Shown here: piece by piece, positions 24,623 through 34,110 of the stretch
Layout: the number at the start of each line of letters is the position of its first letter
Numbering within the stretch: position 1 is the stretch's first letter
DNA from: Pseudoxanthomonas sp. PXM03
GTDB lineage: Bacteria > Pseudomonadota > Gammaproteobacteria > Xanthomonadales > Xanthomonadaceae
DNA length: 64,000 nucleotides
Direction: 5' to 3'
NCBI RefSeq assembly: GCF_014852005.1
Contig: NZ_JACVAU010000006.1
Span: 30,565 to 94,564, forward strand
Position numbers and translations under genes: made by a program
Notes under the pieces: model-generated
Told to the model about the DNA's origin: nothing
The model's database searches: none
What the model saw: only the letters and a program-made list of their open reading frames with translations

Positions 24623-27496
24623 TCACAACTGCGGCCTGAGTCTGCCTGTCGTCTCGAGCTGCCGTATGGCGTCCTGCATGCCCGTGACATACCGGTGGTC
24701 GTCCGGATAGTGAGCCGCAAAGCTCGGATAGGCGCTTCGCAGCAGTGCGAGCGCCTGATCCACACGCCCCTTCCTGGACGCGATATCGGCGCGCATGAGC
24801 ACGGAGGTATTGAGCCTGCTGTAGGCATTCGGGTCAGGCAGTTTCCCGACGGCGCTGGCCTGCAGCTTCTCGTACAGGCTATCCGCATCATCGAGGCGTC
24901 CCCGCTTGAAGTAGAGATGCGCGAGCGCCATCTGATTCGTGCTGTAGTAGAAAGTGTCCGTCAGTTCGTGCTCGATGATGAAGTCCCTGCTCTCCTCGAG
25001 AAGCTCCTGCGCACGCTGAAGATCTTCCTCTCGTCCGAGCATGATGTAGAGCTTCGCCAAGGTCCTCTTTGCAATAGGCGGGGGCGGAACATCATCCTCA
25101 CGACATGCCTTGATCACCTCATTCAGAAGTGCCATGGACGCGTGGATGGCGGCCATGCGCTCCTGCTCAGGCTCGCTCTCGATGTTGTTCACGAGCCGGC
25201 CTGCCAAGCCAACCTGTACGCTCGCGACCTTCTCGTGAGACAGCGGGTAGTACTGCCGGAGAATCGCCAGCGACCTTCGGGTGAGCGCAAGGATCTCCTC
25301 GCGCTGGCCACCTTCGAACTTCATCAACCAGCTACGGTAAGTCAGTGCCAGGGCGTACTCGGGATGGCTTTCGCCGTATTCGGCGAGAATGCGCTCCTCG
25401 CCCTTCCGGATGGCTTCGCGGCAACGCACGAGCTCCCCTGCATTGCATCTTGCGTTGCCAAGCACCAGCCAGGCGCTGCCCATGCTCGGATGCGATTCGC
25501 CGACCGCCTTGAGCGTGTTGTTCCACTGCAGCTCGGCGTACTTTCTCGCTTCTTCCGTCCTTCCCAGGTGAGCGAGACTTTCGAAAAGAACGCGTTCCGC
25601 GTTTGCGGCGAGCAGGGGATACCTCGGCTCCGCCAGTTCTATGGCCGTTCGAAGATGCTCTATCCCGGTGCCGAATCGATACTGTTGAAAGTACCAGTAC
25701 CCCTGGATGGTGAGGAGCTCGATGTAGGGCTCCGGAGACGCCGACTGATGGCGCCTGGCAAGGTCAAGCGCCCTGTCGAGAGTACTTTGTGCCTCCCTGT
25801 GGCGGACGAGATTCCATTGCGCGCGGGCAAGCTCCACCATGAGCTGGAGCCGCACTGGCACCCACTGCTCTTCGTTCGCGCCGGGCAGGACACCCAGGGC
25901 AGAGTGGGCCACGGCCAAGGCGTTCTTCGGCTCTCCTTCGATGTTGAACAGGGCTGCGCGAGTCGCCTGAACCTCGGCCTGCACGAGCGGTTTTTCCTCC
26001 GCAAGCTGCGCCGCTTCATCGGCCAGGACTTTCGCCCTGCGATGCTGGCCGATCATGGAATGGCTTCTTGCCAGAGCCAGCAGACCCCGTGCCAGGATCT
26101 CCGGATGCTCCTGCAACGACAGGCTCCGCATTTGCAGTTCCGTCTTCTGCAGCAGGTCATCCGATGAGTGGGGGCTCTGTGCAAGCCCGGAGAGCGTAGC
26201 CATCCCCAGCGTCTTGCTGAAGATGGCCGCCATGGCGTCATGGGCGAGCACCTCGTCCGCGGAGCGTTTCGCCTGGATGTGGAGGGTCAGCGCACCTGCG
26301 ACCAGCAGTCCCGCGGCAAGGACGGACACTGCAACCGTGGCCCGGTTCCGTTGCAGAAACTTCACGACTCGATAGGCCGCGCCCCCCTTTCGAGCACTTA
26401 CCGGCATTCCATGCAGCCATGCGCCGAGGTCGTCCCGAAGCTCCAGCAATGATGTGTATCGCGTCGCTGGATCGTAAGAGGTACAGCACGCCGCGATGGC
26501 TTCAAGGTCGCCACTCAAGCGCCTTTCCAGTGCCCTGGCGTCTGGGAGTCCTCGCGTCTCGGCATCCTTCAGAGTGCCGGACTTGGCAATCGGTGCCGCC
26601 TCGTGGCTCATCGGCCCCGACGGATCCACCATGCGAAGCGGGCTTGCGTCCTTCGGCAGTACCCCCCACAGGAGACGGCGCATCACCATGCCCATCGAAT
26701 AGATGTCCAACGCTGCGGTTGGCAGTATCCCGGTCAGCGCCTCCGGCGCCGTGTACCCCGGGGAGACGGCGATGCGAGGCGCTTCACGTTCACCGTTGAG
26801 CACCGTGGACAGCCCGAAATCGACGATCTGGATGTTGCCATCCGCAGTGACCAACAGATTGGACGGCTTGATGTCGAGGTGCAGAACCATGTGTCGGTGC
26901 GCGTAATCGAGTGCCTCGCAGACTTTTTCAAGCAGCCGCACACGTACTTCGATGCTCGACCTTCTTCTGTCGCACCACTGGTCGATGGGCTCTCCGTCCA
27001 CCAGTCGCATGGCAAACCAGGGATGTCCATGCAGGTCCACGCCGCCATCAAGGAGGGGCGCGATTCCGACATGGCTCAGACGGGCCAGGGTGTTGCGCTC
27101 ACGAATGAAGGCATTCACAAGCGCCTCCGAGGTCAACTCCCTGCGCACGCACTTGAGCGCGACCTGCTGTTCGTACTGCCCGTCGTCACGCCTGGCCTTG
27201 TACACGGTCCCCATTCCGCCAGTGCCGATGACGTCCGTGATCAACCACGGCCCCAATCGGCTACCAAGGCGTGCCTCAGCGTGCGTCTGGTCCGTCTTCT
27301 CAAGGCGCTCGAGCACCTCGCTGGGAAGGTGATCCAGTGGATGCTCGGCCTGGTCCATGCGGAGCATGGCGGCAACCAGACGGTGGACTTCGGGTTCGCG
27401 CTTCTCGAGCGCGCGCAGCTCTCTTTCCCGATCACTGGCATTGAGAGCGAGATAGTCGCCCAGAAGAGCGAGCGCCCGAATCCTGGCGGGATTCAT
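24623..27496 (-). CDS. transmembrane serine/threonine protein kinase with TPR-rich C-terminal half
   Basis: A 957-residue protein with start MNPARIRALALLGDYL at 27496 behind a GGTGGGAG site; the longer frame to 27622 lacks one. A ~80-residue N-terminal helical region precedes a Pkn2-type kinase domain (about 85-365): Gly loop GTGGMG (91-96), Lys115, Glu133, catalytic loop HLDIKPSN with Asp208 and Asn213, DFG at 226-228 and APE at 250-252. Arg of HRD is replaced by Leu, so this is a non-RD kinase. A single membrane helix lies at about 387-407, followed by ~550 residues of TPR-like helical pairs, probably periplasmic. The DNA looks AT-richer than the flanking core. It lies 139 bp downstream of the DUF11 gene on the same strand and has a paralogue at 54577-57234. 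Confidence 0.9.
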   Translation of the reverse strand: MNPARIRALALLGDYLALNASDRERELRALEKREPEVHRLVAAMLRMDQAEHPLDHLPSEVLERLEKTDQTHAEARLGSRLGPWLITDVIGTGGMGTVYKARRDDGQYEQQVALKCVRRELTSEALVNAFIRERNTLARLSHVGIAPLLDGGVDLHGHPWFAMRLVDGEPIDQWCDRRRSSIEVRVRLLEKVCEALDYAHRHMVLHLDIKPSNLLVTADGNIQIVDFGLSTVLNGEREAPRIAVSPGYTAPEALTGILPTAALDIYSMGMVMRRLLWGVLPKDASPLRMVDPSGPMSHEAAPIAKSGTLKDAETRGLPDARALERRLSGDLEAIAACCTSYDPATRYTSLLELRDDLGAWLHGMPVSARKGGAAYRVVKFLQRNRATVAVSVLAAGLLVAGALTLHIQAKRSADEVLAHDAMAAIFSKTLGMATLSGLAQSPHSSDDLLQKTELQMRSLSLQEHPEILARGLLALARSHSMIGQHRRAKVLADEAAQLAEEKPLVQAEVQATRAALFNIEGEPKNALAVAHSALGVLPGANEEQWVPVRLQLMVELARAQWNLVRHREAQSTLDRALDLARRHQSASPEPYIELLTIQGYWYFQQYRFGTGIEHLRTAIELAEPRYPLLAANAERVLFESLAHLGRTEEARKYAELQWNNTLKAVGESHPSMGSAWLVLGNARCNAGELVRCREAIRKGEERILAEYGESHPEYALALTYRSWLMKFEGGQREEILALTRRSLAILRQYYPLSHEKVASVQVGLAGRLVNNIESEPEQERMAAIHASMALLNEVIKACREDDVPPPPIAKRTLAKLYIMLGREEDLQRAQELLEESRDFIIEHELTDTFYYSTNQMALAHLYFKRGRLDDADSLYEKLQASAVGKLPDPNAYSRLNTSVLMRADIASRKGRVDQALALLRSAYPSFAAHYPDDHRYVTGMQDAIRQLETTGRLRPQL

Positions 27497-27580
27497 CGGT
27501 CGCTCCCACCCGGCCGATCCTCGGCGAGCAGGAACGACACACTCCCTCTTGCCGACGTCGTGAAAAGACCCGTTCTCGCC

Positions 27581-27601
27581 TGGACCGCGCGGTGCGGTCC
27601 A
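27581..27601. repeat. perfect hairpin between DUF11 gene and kinase
   Basis: TGGACCGC-gcggt-GCGGTCCA is an exact 8-bp inverted repeat in the 139-bp gap. No T-run follows on either strand, so it may attenuate rather than end transcription from the DUF11 gene into the kinase gene. Confidence 0.35.
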
Positions 27602-27635
27602 GCGAGCGCCCGCTGTCGGCAATACGCACCGGCGC

Positions 27636-30600
27636 TCACAGGCCGCTCGCTGTCACCGTGCATTGCAAGGTGACGGTGACCTGCCCCCCCGCCGGAAGGA
27701 CGGGGAGCGTGATGCCGCTGCCCAACAAATTGCTCACCGGCACTGTCGGCGAGGGACAGCTGGCGCCGCCTGTCGCGGCGCAGATCGCGGTCGTGCTGGG
27801 CGTGGCGCAGTCCTGCCCGGCACCGGCCACATCGGTCAGCACCGCGCCGTCAGCTGCCAGCGGACCGTTATTGCTGACCACGATCTGGTAGGTCACCACC
27901 TCCCCGGTGACCACCGGGTCCGGTGATGCGGTCTTGACCACCTGGATGTCCGCCTGGCGCAGGGTATTGGTGAAGGTGCACTCGATGCTGGCGCCCACCG
28001 CAGTCGCCGCCGCATCCAGCACCACCGTGCGGTTGGCCAGGTCCGGCGTGGCCGTGCCGCCTGCACCAAGCCCGGTACAGGCGATGTCGGTGACCTGGTA
28101 TGCCACAGGGGAAGTACTCTCGGTGATGGTGGTGGCAGTGGATGCCGCGGTCAGCATCTGCACCGCGCCACTGATCGGCGTACCGGCCGTGGTGGTGGTG
28201 AGCGTCTGGGTCTGTACGCCATTGGTGCCGCTGAAGCCGAAGCTGTCCACGCCACCCACACTGATCTTGCGGATCACCAGTCGCGGTACGGACTGATCCA
28301 CATCCGCCGCCGTGTTGTTCGCGGCATTGCTGTCGTTGACCATGAGGGGGGGCGTAATGGTCACGGTGTTGGTGAGGTTGCCGGTGAAGCCGGCAGGCAC
28401 CGTCATCGTCACCAGGTACGTAGCCACCGCGCCGGCGGGCAGGTCCAGCCCCGTGTCGTTCAGCGCACCGGTCCCGCTGGGCGCGCCGCACACCGCACCG
28501 CCGGAGGTGGATGCACAGGTCCAGCTCATGGTTGCGCCATCGATACCGGCGGGTATCGGATCGCTCACCGTGATGTTCTGCGCTCCGAACGGTCCGCTGT
28601 TCGTCACCACGACACTGTAGGTGCGCGCCTGGCCCGGCATATAGCCGTCACCGGTCAGATCATTCGGCCCGGACGCCGGCGTGTTGGTTTTGGTGACCGA
28701 CAGGTCGGCATCGAAGGTGATCGGTGCCGTCGGACAGTTCGCACCATCGTTCTGGCCCGCGGACGGCGATCCGGAAATCAACGTACGCGCGCCGGTCGCC
28801 AGGTCGATCCGGTAGAAGCCGCCGTTGTTGTCGCTGCCGAACAATCCCGTGGGCGAGCCGAACATGGCCCCCATGACAATCGCGCCCTGGGGTGTCCCGA
28901 TACTCGTGACCTGTCCCGTGGCAGGATTGATCGAGCGAAGTTGCCCATTGCTCTCCACGGTGTAGATCAATCCGCCAATCCACGCGAAATCGCTGGAATT
29001 CACGCCGGTCGAAAGCGTAATCAGCGTCGACGTGTTGGTCTGCACGTTGATCGCGCGAAGGTTCGACGAACCCCCGCCTCCCAACACATAGAGCGTACCG
29101 TCGGGCGACATCGTGCCGTTGATCCAGTTGTCCAAGCCCAGTCCGGCGACGGGTCCCAGCAGAAGGGAGCTTCCATCCGCACCGATCCTGATCAGATTAT
29201 TCCCGCTACCGCCGCCCTGGTTGATGCCATAGATGTAGTTGTCGACCGGATTGAAGCCGATGGCGTTGTACGTGTGGATGCCGGTTCCGATCGCAGGAAA
29301 CGTCATGGGATTGGTTGCGGCACTCACACCATAGAGCGTCGTGTCGGTATTCACGTTTGGCGATTGAGCCAGATACATTTCCGAACTGCAGCCCGGAAAC
29401 GCCGACTGGCTCTGTATGGCATTGGTGACCGTGCAGGCGATGGTGTTGCCCGCATCGACCGCCGCCGCATTGAGGGTGAACGAACCCGTGTTCTGCGTGA
29501 CCGTGCCGCCTGCACCCATGCCGGTGCAAGTCACGTTGTTCAGCAGGAATCCGGACGGCAGGGTCTCGTTGATCGTGGTGGCGACCAAGGGATTGGTGAG
29601 CGTCTGGGTCGCCCCTGTCACACCCACGCCAGGCGTGGTCGTGGTGATGGTCTGGCTGGTCCAGCCGTTGTTGCCGGTGAAGGTGAAGGCGCGCGTACCG
29701 CCCTGGCTGATCTTCGTCAGCGTCAGCGTCACGGGCCGCCGTGTATTGACGATCGTGCAGGTGATGTCATCGCCCGAGGCGGGCGTCAGGCTGAAACTGG
29801 TGCCTGTGCCGCTCGGCAGCACCGTCCCGGTGCCACTGGAGGCGTTGGCGCAACTGTAGGTCGAGGTGTAGTCGCTCAGATCGGTGGTGCCGGCAGCGGC
29901 CTCGGACAGGGTGTGCAGCACGCCGGGATTGAACGGCACGACGGTTGCCAGACCGGTGTTGACGGTGGTGCCGGTGCCCGTGGTGGTGGTACTCGCCAAC
30001 GGCGATCCGCTACTCGAAATGGACAGGGCGAACTGGTCGGTGCCGCTCTCTCGGCCGGTCACGATCTGCTTCTGCAACCGCAGCGTCGCCTTGCACTGGT
30101 TGATCTGGATGTTGCGGAAGCGGATGTCGTCGTCGGTCGTGTCATCGCTGTAGTTGGAGCGGTAGACGTACTGCACGCTGGTGACCTGCGTGACCGTCGT
30201 CGGCAGGCGGATGGTGAAGGGGCGGTAGGTCCGCGGCGATACCGAAGTCGCATCGCCAGCGAAAGCCTGCTGCGTGGCCGTCTCCGCATTTCCGTCGACG
30301 GAAATCAGTGAGCCGTTGTCCGGCCAGAACGAGCCCGTCGTACTGAACGGGCCGTCGTTCGCTTCGGAGGTGAACAAGGTGGCATAGCGCACGCCGTTCA
30401 CCAGGATCTCCATCGTGGCCCGGCCCGAATTCAGACCGGCAGGGTTGTTCCACTGCAGCTCGCCGGCGATCACGATGGCGCCATTGGTCTGGATGCCGTA
30501 GCGCGTGCTGGTCTGGTTGCCGTTGAGCGTGGGGGTATGGGTGATCCCCGTGGAATTGTCGTTGAGCCAGCCCGTGTTGGCTGGCGAAGTGATGATGGGC

Positions 30601-30818
30601 GACGTGTTGGCCAAGGAACACTGGTTGGCCGCCTGTGCCCAGAGTTCGCGGGGCGCAAGCAACAACAAAAGCCCCATTGCCAGCCAGCACAGCATGCGGC
30701 CGGTGACCTGCAATGGCCTGTGCGGAGGGAGGCGACTTTCCTGCAGCTGCGTAATATCGACTACGCGCGCACCGCGAACGGGATCGCGCCAGTCCGCAGT
30801 CCCGATCACTCCATCCAT
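27636..30818 (-). CDS. large secreted DUF11 surface protein with DUF6923-like propeller
   Basis: A 1060-residue protein if started at 30818 (MDGVIGTADW, behind AAAGGGGG); a start at 30695 (MLCWLAMGLLLLL) would give a conventional short signal peptide. Cleavage is likely after LWAQ. Order of domains: an N-terminal beta domain (~65-270), two prealbumin/SpaA-like modules each ending in a Cys-containing TCTIVNT or ACTVTN strand, a DUF6923-like repeat segment (GFNPVDNYIYGINQ, MSPDGTLYVLGG), a DUF11 domain (DLSVTKTNTPASGPND), another prealbumin-like module and a final DUF11 module ending VTLQCTVTASGL. Paired Cys in each module suggest disulfides in an extracellular setting. The last ~215 residues nearly match those of the next gene upstream. 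It is probably an adhesin-like or structural surface protein; no enzyme motif is seen. Confidence 0.75.
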   Translation of the reverse strand: MDGVIGTADWRDPVRGARVVDITQLQESRLPPHRPLQVTGRMLCWLAMGLLLLLAPRELWAQAANQCSLANTSPIITSPANTGWLNDNSTGITHTPTLNGNQTSTRYGIQTNGAIVIAGELQWNNPAGLNSGRATMEILVNGVRYATLFTSEANDGPFSTTGSFWPDNGSLISVDGNAETATQQAFAGDATSVSPRTYRPFTIRLPTTVTQVTSVQYVYRSNYSDDTTDDDIRFRNIQINQCKATLRLQKQIVTGRESGTDQFALSISSSGSPLASTTTTGTGTTVNTGLATVVPFNPGVLHTLSEAAAGTTDLSDYTSTYSCANASSGTGTVLPSGTGTSFSLTPASGDDITCTIVNTRRPVTLTLTKISQGGTRAFTFTGNNGWTSQTITTTTPGVGVTGATQTLTNPLVATTINETLPSGFLLNNVTCTGMGAGGTVTQNTGSFTLNAAAVDAGNTIACTVTNAIQSQSAFPGCSSEMYLAQSPNVNTDTTLYGVSAATNPMTFPAIGTGIHTYNAIGFNPVDNYIYGINQGGGSGNNLIRIGADGSSLLLGPVAGLGLDNWINGTMSPDGTLYVLGGGGSSNLRAINVQTNTSTLITLSTGVNSSDFAWIGGLIYTVESNGQLRSINPATGQVTSIGTPQGAIVMGAMFGSPTGLFGSDNNGGFYRIDLATGARTLISGSPSAGQNDGANCPTAPITFDADLSVTKTNTPASGPNDLTGDGYMPGQARTYSVVVTNSGPFGAQNITVSDPIPAGIDGATMSWTCASTSGGAVCGAPSGTGALNDTGLDLPAGAVATYLVTMTVPAGFTGNLTNTVTITPPLMVNDSNAANNTAADVDQSVPRLVIRKISVGGVDSFGFSGTNGVQTQTLTTTTAGTPISGAVQMLTAASTATTITESTSPVAYQVTDIACTGLGAGGTATPDLANRTVVLDAAATAVGASIECTFTNTLRQADIQVVKTASPDPVVTGEVVTYQIVVSNNGPLAADGAVLTDVAGAGQDCATPSTTAICAATGGASCPSPTVPVSNLLGSGITLPVLPAGGQVTVTLQCTVTASGL

Positions 30819-31044
30819 CACCGCCCCCTTTGACGAACTCTGCGTCGCCACGGCGCCTCCCGGCACCGTGCGGCAAACTGCCACACCGGACGACAGGCCG
30901 CAACGCGGCTTGTCACATTGATGGTGAGGTAAATCGCACTCGAACTGTCCCTCAGGACATCACATCGCGGCGCCGTGCCCATAAGGACATCGCGGCGCCT
31001 TGCGGACCTCTCCGGCGCCGGGAGCCAGAGGGGTCAGTGCCACG

Positions 31045-33216
31045 TCAAAGGCCGCTGGCGGTCACCCTGCACTGCAAGCCGAACGTAACCGTTCCCCCGA
31101 CCGGCAGAGTCGGGATGGTGACGCCGGCGCCGAGCAGGCTGCTCACCGGCACGGTTGGCGACGGGCAGCTCGCGCCGCCTGCGGCCAGGCAGGTCGCGGT
31201 CGTGCTGGGTGTGGTGCAGTCCTGCCCTGCCCCTGCCACATCGGTCAGCAGGACATTGTCGACCGCCTGCGGGCCATTGTTGCTGACCACGATCTGGTAG
31301 GTCACCACATCCCCGGTGACGACCGGATCCGGCGAGGCCGTCTTCACCACCCGGATATCCGCCTGCTGCAGGGTATTGGTGAACGTGCACACGATGTCGC
31401 TGCCCGGCGCCGTGGCGGCGGCATCCAGCGCAACCGTGCGCGCGGCGAGGTCCGTCGTAGCCGTGCCAGCCGCACCCAGACCGGTGCAGGTGATGTCGGT
31501 GACGCGATACATCGCCGGGGACGTGCTTTCGGTGATGGTGGTGGCGGTGGACGTTGCCGTCAGCGCCTGCGTGGCGCCCGCTACGGGTGTCCCGTCCGTG
31601 GTCGTGGTCAACGTCTGTGTCGCAACGCCATTGCTGCCGCTGAAGCCGAAGCTGTCCACGCCGCCGATACTGATCTTGCGCACGGTCAACTGCGTCACCG
31701 AAGCATCGGTATCCGTGGCGGTGTTGTTCGCCGGTGTCGCATCCACATAGCCGTCGGGCACCCGGATCGTCGCGGTGTTGGTGACGGGGGAGACGCCTGC
31801 GGCCACCGTCGCGGTGACCGTGAACGTCATGGTGCTGTTCGGCGGCAAGGTCGGAATGAGGATGCCACCCGCACTCTCCAGGGCGGCCACGGTCACGTCG
31901 CCCGCAGACGGACACACGGCCCCCGCCGTCGTTGCCGTACAGGCTACCGCCGTCTTGGTCAGCCCCGTCGTGGCGGGATCGAACAGGCTCGCCATGTCGG
32001 CGTAGTTGATCGTGTTGTTGGTGACGACGAGGGTGTACGTGGTGGTGCTTCCCGGCGCCACCGTATCGTTCGCCTGATCGACGTTGCCGTTGATGCCTGG
32101 GGTATTGGTCTTGGTGATGGACAGGTCCAGCAGCGCGCGTGTCAGCGTGAACTTGGCCGTCATGCCACCCGAGGTGCTCTGCGCAGAGGTCAGCGTGCCG
32201 TTCTGCGATTGCATCGTGACGTTGGCGCTGGGTATCCCGCTGGCGAACTGGAACGAGGTGCTGAGGCCGTCGGATTCCGTGGCGGCCAGGAAATGCGCGC
32301 CGGCCACGCCCGATGTGCTGGGGTCCGTATTGATCACCGCGGGACTCAGGATCTCGTTGAAACCCGCCACCGTGGCGAAGTCCATCGGCCCGCTGCGGGC
32401 GTATCCATTGATGCCTACCAGCAACACGCCATCGCCCGCGTTCAGCGGTGCCTGGCCCGCGTCGTAGCCGTTCAGGCACGACGACCAGTTGCCGGGAGCA
32501 TTCGTGCCCGGCAGGTAGATCAGGCCGGTGCCGCAGTTGGTGGTGCCGGAATCGATGCGGGACCGCACGATGCCCGTGCCCGGGTTACCGGTGGCCAGCT
32601 GGCTTACGTGGTTGAACTGCATGGCCGACAGCAGGGCTTCGTCGCCCGCACGATTCGGCGCGTCCACATTCGGCAGGCTGATGGTGAGCGTGCCACTGTC
32701 GGCACCGCCCAACAGGGAGCGCAGCTGCGACTCGTAGAGCGCAGCGAAGTAGACCTCCTGCGAATATGCCGCCCGATCGGCGCCAGTACCGGCCAGGGCC
32801 GTGGCGAAAATATTGATGAACCGGAGATCGCCGGCCGGGGGTACCAGCGGATTGGTCACCGTCGTCGACCCTCCCGGCCCGGTCACGGTGAACTGGATCT
32901 GCACGTTCGCACCGGCTGTTGCCCCAAAGGCGGGAGATGCGAAATTGCTGTTGGTGGAGGTCTCGTCGACACAGGTCGAGGAGGTTTCGGTGGTATCCGT
33001 CGTGCAGTGATCCCGCTCGAACACCGCCGTGATGAAGACGATGCGGTTCTGCCCTGCAGCGACGTTGAAAGTGAGGGCAGGTGTACCGGTCGTGCCCGCA
33101 CCGGTCGCGGTCGATGCACCGCCGTGGTCGAACGCGACGGTCTGCGCCTGCGTCGGCGCGCCACCGCCCAGCGCCAACACGAGCGTGACCAGCCCCGCGA
33201 GTAATCTGTTCTTCAT
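31045..33216 (-). CDS. secreted DUF11 surface protein
   Basis: The 723-residue precursor starts MKNRLLAGLVTLVLALGGG with an AAGGGAA site upstream and a signal peptide cleaved after TQAQ (~25). An unrecognised N-terminal beta domain (about 26-340) has two Cys clusters around ERDHCTTDTTETSSTC and repeated GxN/GxA turns. DUF11 modules follow (DLSITKTNTPGINGNVDQAN onwards, with YTLVVTNNTINYAD), then a prealbumin-like module starting VRKISIGGVDSFGFSG, and a final DUF11 module ending FGLQCRVTASGL. The last two modules are nearly the same as in the gene at 27636. Extracellular location is inferred from the signal peptide and domain type. It may share a transcript with the gene at 33352. Confidence 0.75.
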   Translation of the reverse strand: MKNRLLAGLVTLVLALGGGAPTQAQTVAFDHGGASTATGAGTTGTPALTFNVAAGQNRIVFITAVFERDHCTTDTTETSSTCVDETSTNSNFASPAFGATAGANVQIQFTVTGPGGSTTVTNPLVPPAGDLRFINIFATALAGTGADRAAYSQEVYFAALYESQLRSLLGGADSGTLTISLPNVDAPNRAGDEALLSAMQFNHVSQLATGNPGTGIVRSRIDSGTTNCGTGLIYLPGTNAPGNWSSCLNGYDAGQAPLNAGDGVLLVGINGYARSGPMDFATVAGFNEILSPAVINTDPSTSGVAGAHFLAATESDGLSTSFQFASGIPSANVTMQSQNGTLTSAQSTSGGMTAKFTLTRALLDLSITKTNTPGINGNVDQANDTVAPGSTTTYTLVVTNNTINYADMASLFDPATTGLTKTAVACTATTAGAVCPSAGDVTVAALESAGGILIPTLPPNSTMTFTVTATVAAGVSPVTNTATIRVPDGYVDATPANNTATDTDASVTQLTVRKISIGGVDSFGFSGSNGVATQTLTTTTDGTPVAGATQALTATSTATTITESTSPAMYRVTDITCTGLGAAGTATTDLAARTVALDAAATAPGSDIVCTFTNTLQQADIRVVKTASPDPVVTGDVVTYQIVVSNNGPQAVDNVLLTDVAGAGQDCTTPSTTATCLAAGGASCPSPTVPVSSLLGAGVTIPTLPVGGTVTFGLQCRVTASGL

Positions 33217-33351
33217 CCAGGTTCCCTTATCCATCCGATGGATGCTGATCCGGCCCGCCACTGCGTCATGCACGACGACGCGCCCTGGATTCCTCCGGGC
33301 GCGCCATCGTGCCGACTGCATCCCCAACGGCGATGCATCGAAGACCACGGA

Positions 33352-33852
33352 TCAGTCGTTGCCGCCCGGATTTCCGCTGCTGTCGCAGGTGCCGGTGCCG
33401 ATCAGCCCGTTGTTCCAGTCATCGAGCACGCGCGACACCGCAATCATTTCCTGGCGCAGTTCGCTGCTCTTCGGCATGGCGGCAATCTGGGCCGGCGTGT
33501 ACATGGCCATCAGCTGGCTGGCGCGGGACAGCGCGTCCGAGACCAGGGCGGGGGTCTGGGCACCCAGCGTGTAGTTGGCCTGCGCGGCCACGAGCTGGTG
33601 GGCAAGGATCCAGTAGGCGTTGCCGCGCGAGGGTTCCTGCAGTACCTGCTGATAGGTAAAGCCCGACAGGTAGAAGGGCTGGTAGCGAAGGGTCAGCCAG
33701 ACGTCCGTGCTCAGGTCGCCGGCGTTCTGTGCCCGGTTCTGCCAGTAGCCTTGGGTGAACTGGCAACCGCTTTCGGCGCGGGCATCTGCGGCGGCCGTCA
33801 GGCCGGCGACCGCCATCAGCAGGCCCGCCGTTGCGTTACGAAACAACATCAT
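33352..33852 (-). CDS. small secreted protein with GYWQN motif
   Basis: A 166-residue precursor with tandem ATGs and a good AAGGA site 9 nt upstream. The signal peptide runs to about ADARA (residue 26). The mature protein begins ESGCQFTQGYWQNRAQNAGD; a Cys followed by TQGYW(K/Q)N is a motif found at the start of many secreted proteins of unknown role. The rest is helical (QVLQEPSRGNAYWILAHQLV, LVSDALSRASQLMAMYTPAQ) and ends with CDSSGNPGGND. I do not know its function. It sits between two DUF11 proteins, suggesting a structural partner or modifier of them. Confidence 0.75.
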   Translation of the reverse strand: MMLFRNATAGLLMAVAGLTAAADARAESGCQFTQGYWQNRAQNAGDLSTDVWLTLRYQPFYLSGFTYQQVLQEPSRGNAYWILAHQLVAAQANYTLGAQTPALVSDALSRASQLMAMYTPAQIAAMPKSSELRQEMIAVSRVLDDWNNGLIGTGTCDSSGNPGGND

Positions 33853-34010
33853 GTGTGTAGTCCTTGATTCGGGTGAAGGTGAAGCACGGGCGTTCCGCCC
33901 GTACCGTTGACCTCGGCTCACATCACGCGCGTGCCTTTGCGTGATCCGAGTGACGTCAGTGCCCAATGAATTCGTGACGACCGTCAAATAAAGGACAGCG
34001 GTTGCACATG

Positions 34011-34047
34011 AAAGCGAGTCGGCCACCTCAAGGCGGCCGACTCGCTT
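34011..34047 (-). terminator. hairpin terminator after the VWA/DUF11 gene
   Basis: AAGCGAGTCGGCC and GGCCGACTCGCTT form a perfect 13-bp stem with a 10-nt loop, followed on the minus strand by TTTCAT. It lies 64 nt beyond the stop codon of the gene at 34111. The T-run is short, but the stem is strong, so it probably separates that gene from the small secreted protein downstream. Confidence 0.6.
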
Positions 34048-34110
34048 CTGCTCGCGATGACGTGGAAGCGCGCGACAGGATGAGAACGCGTCAGGCGACC
34101 CTGCATGGCA

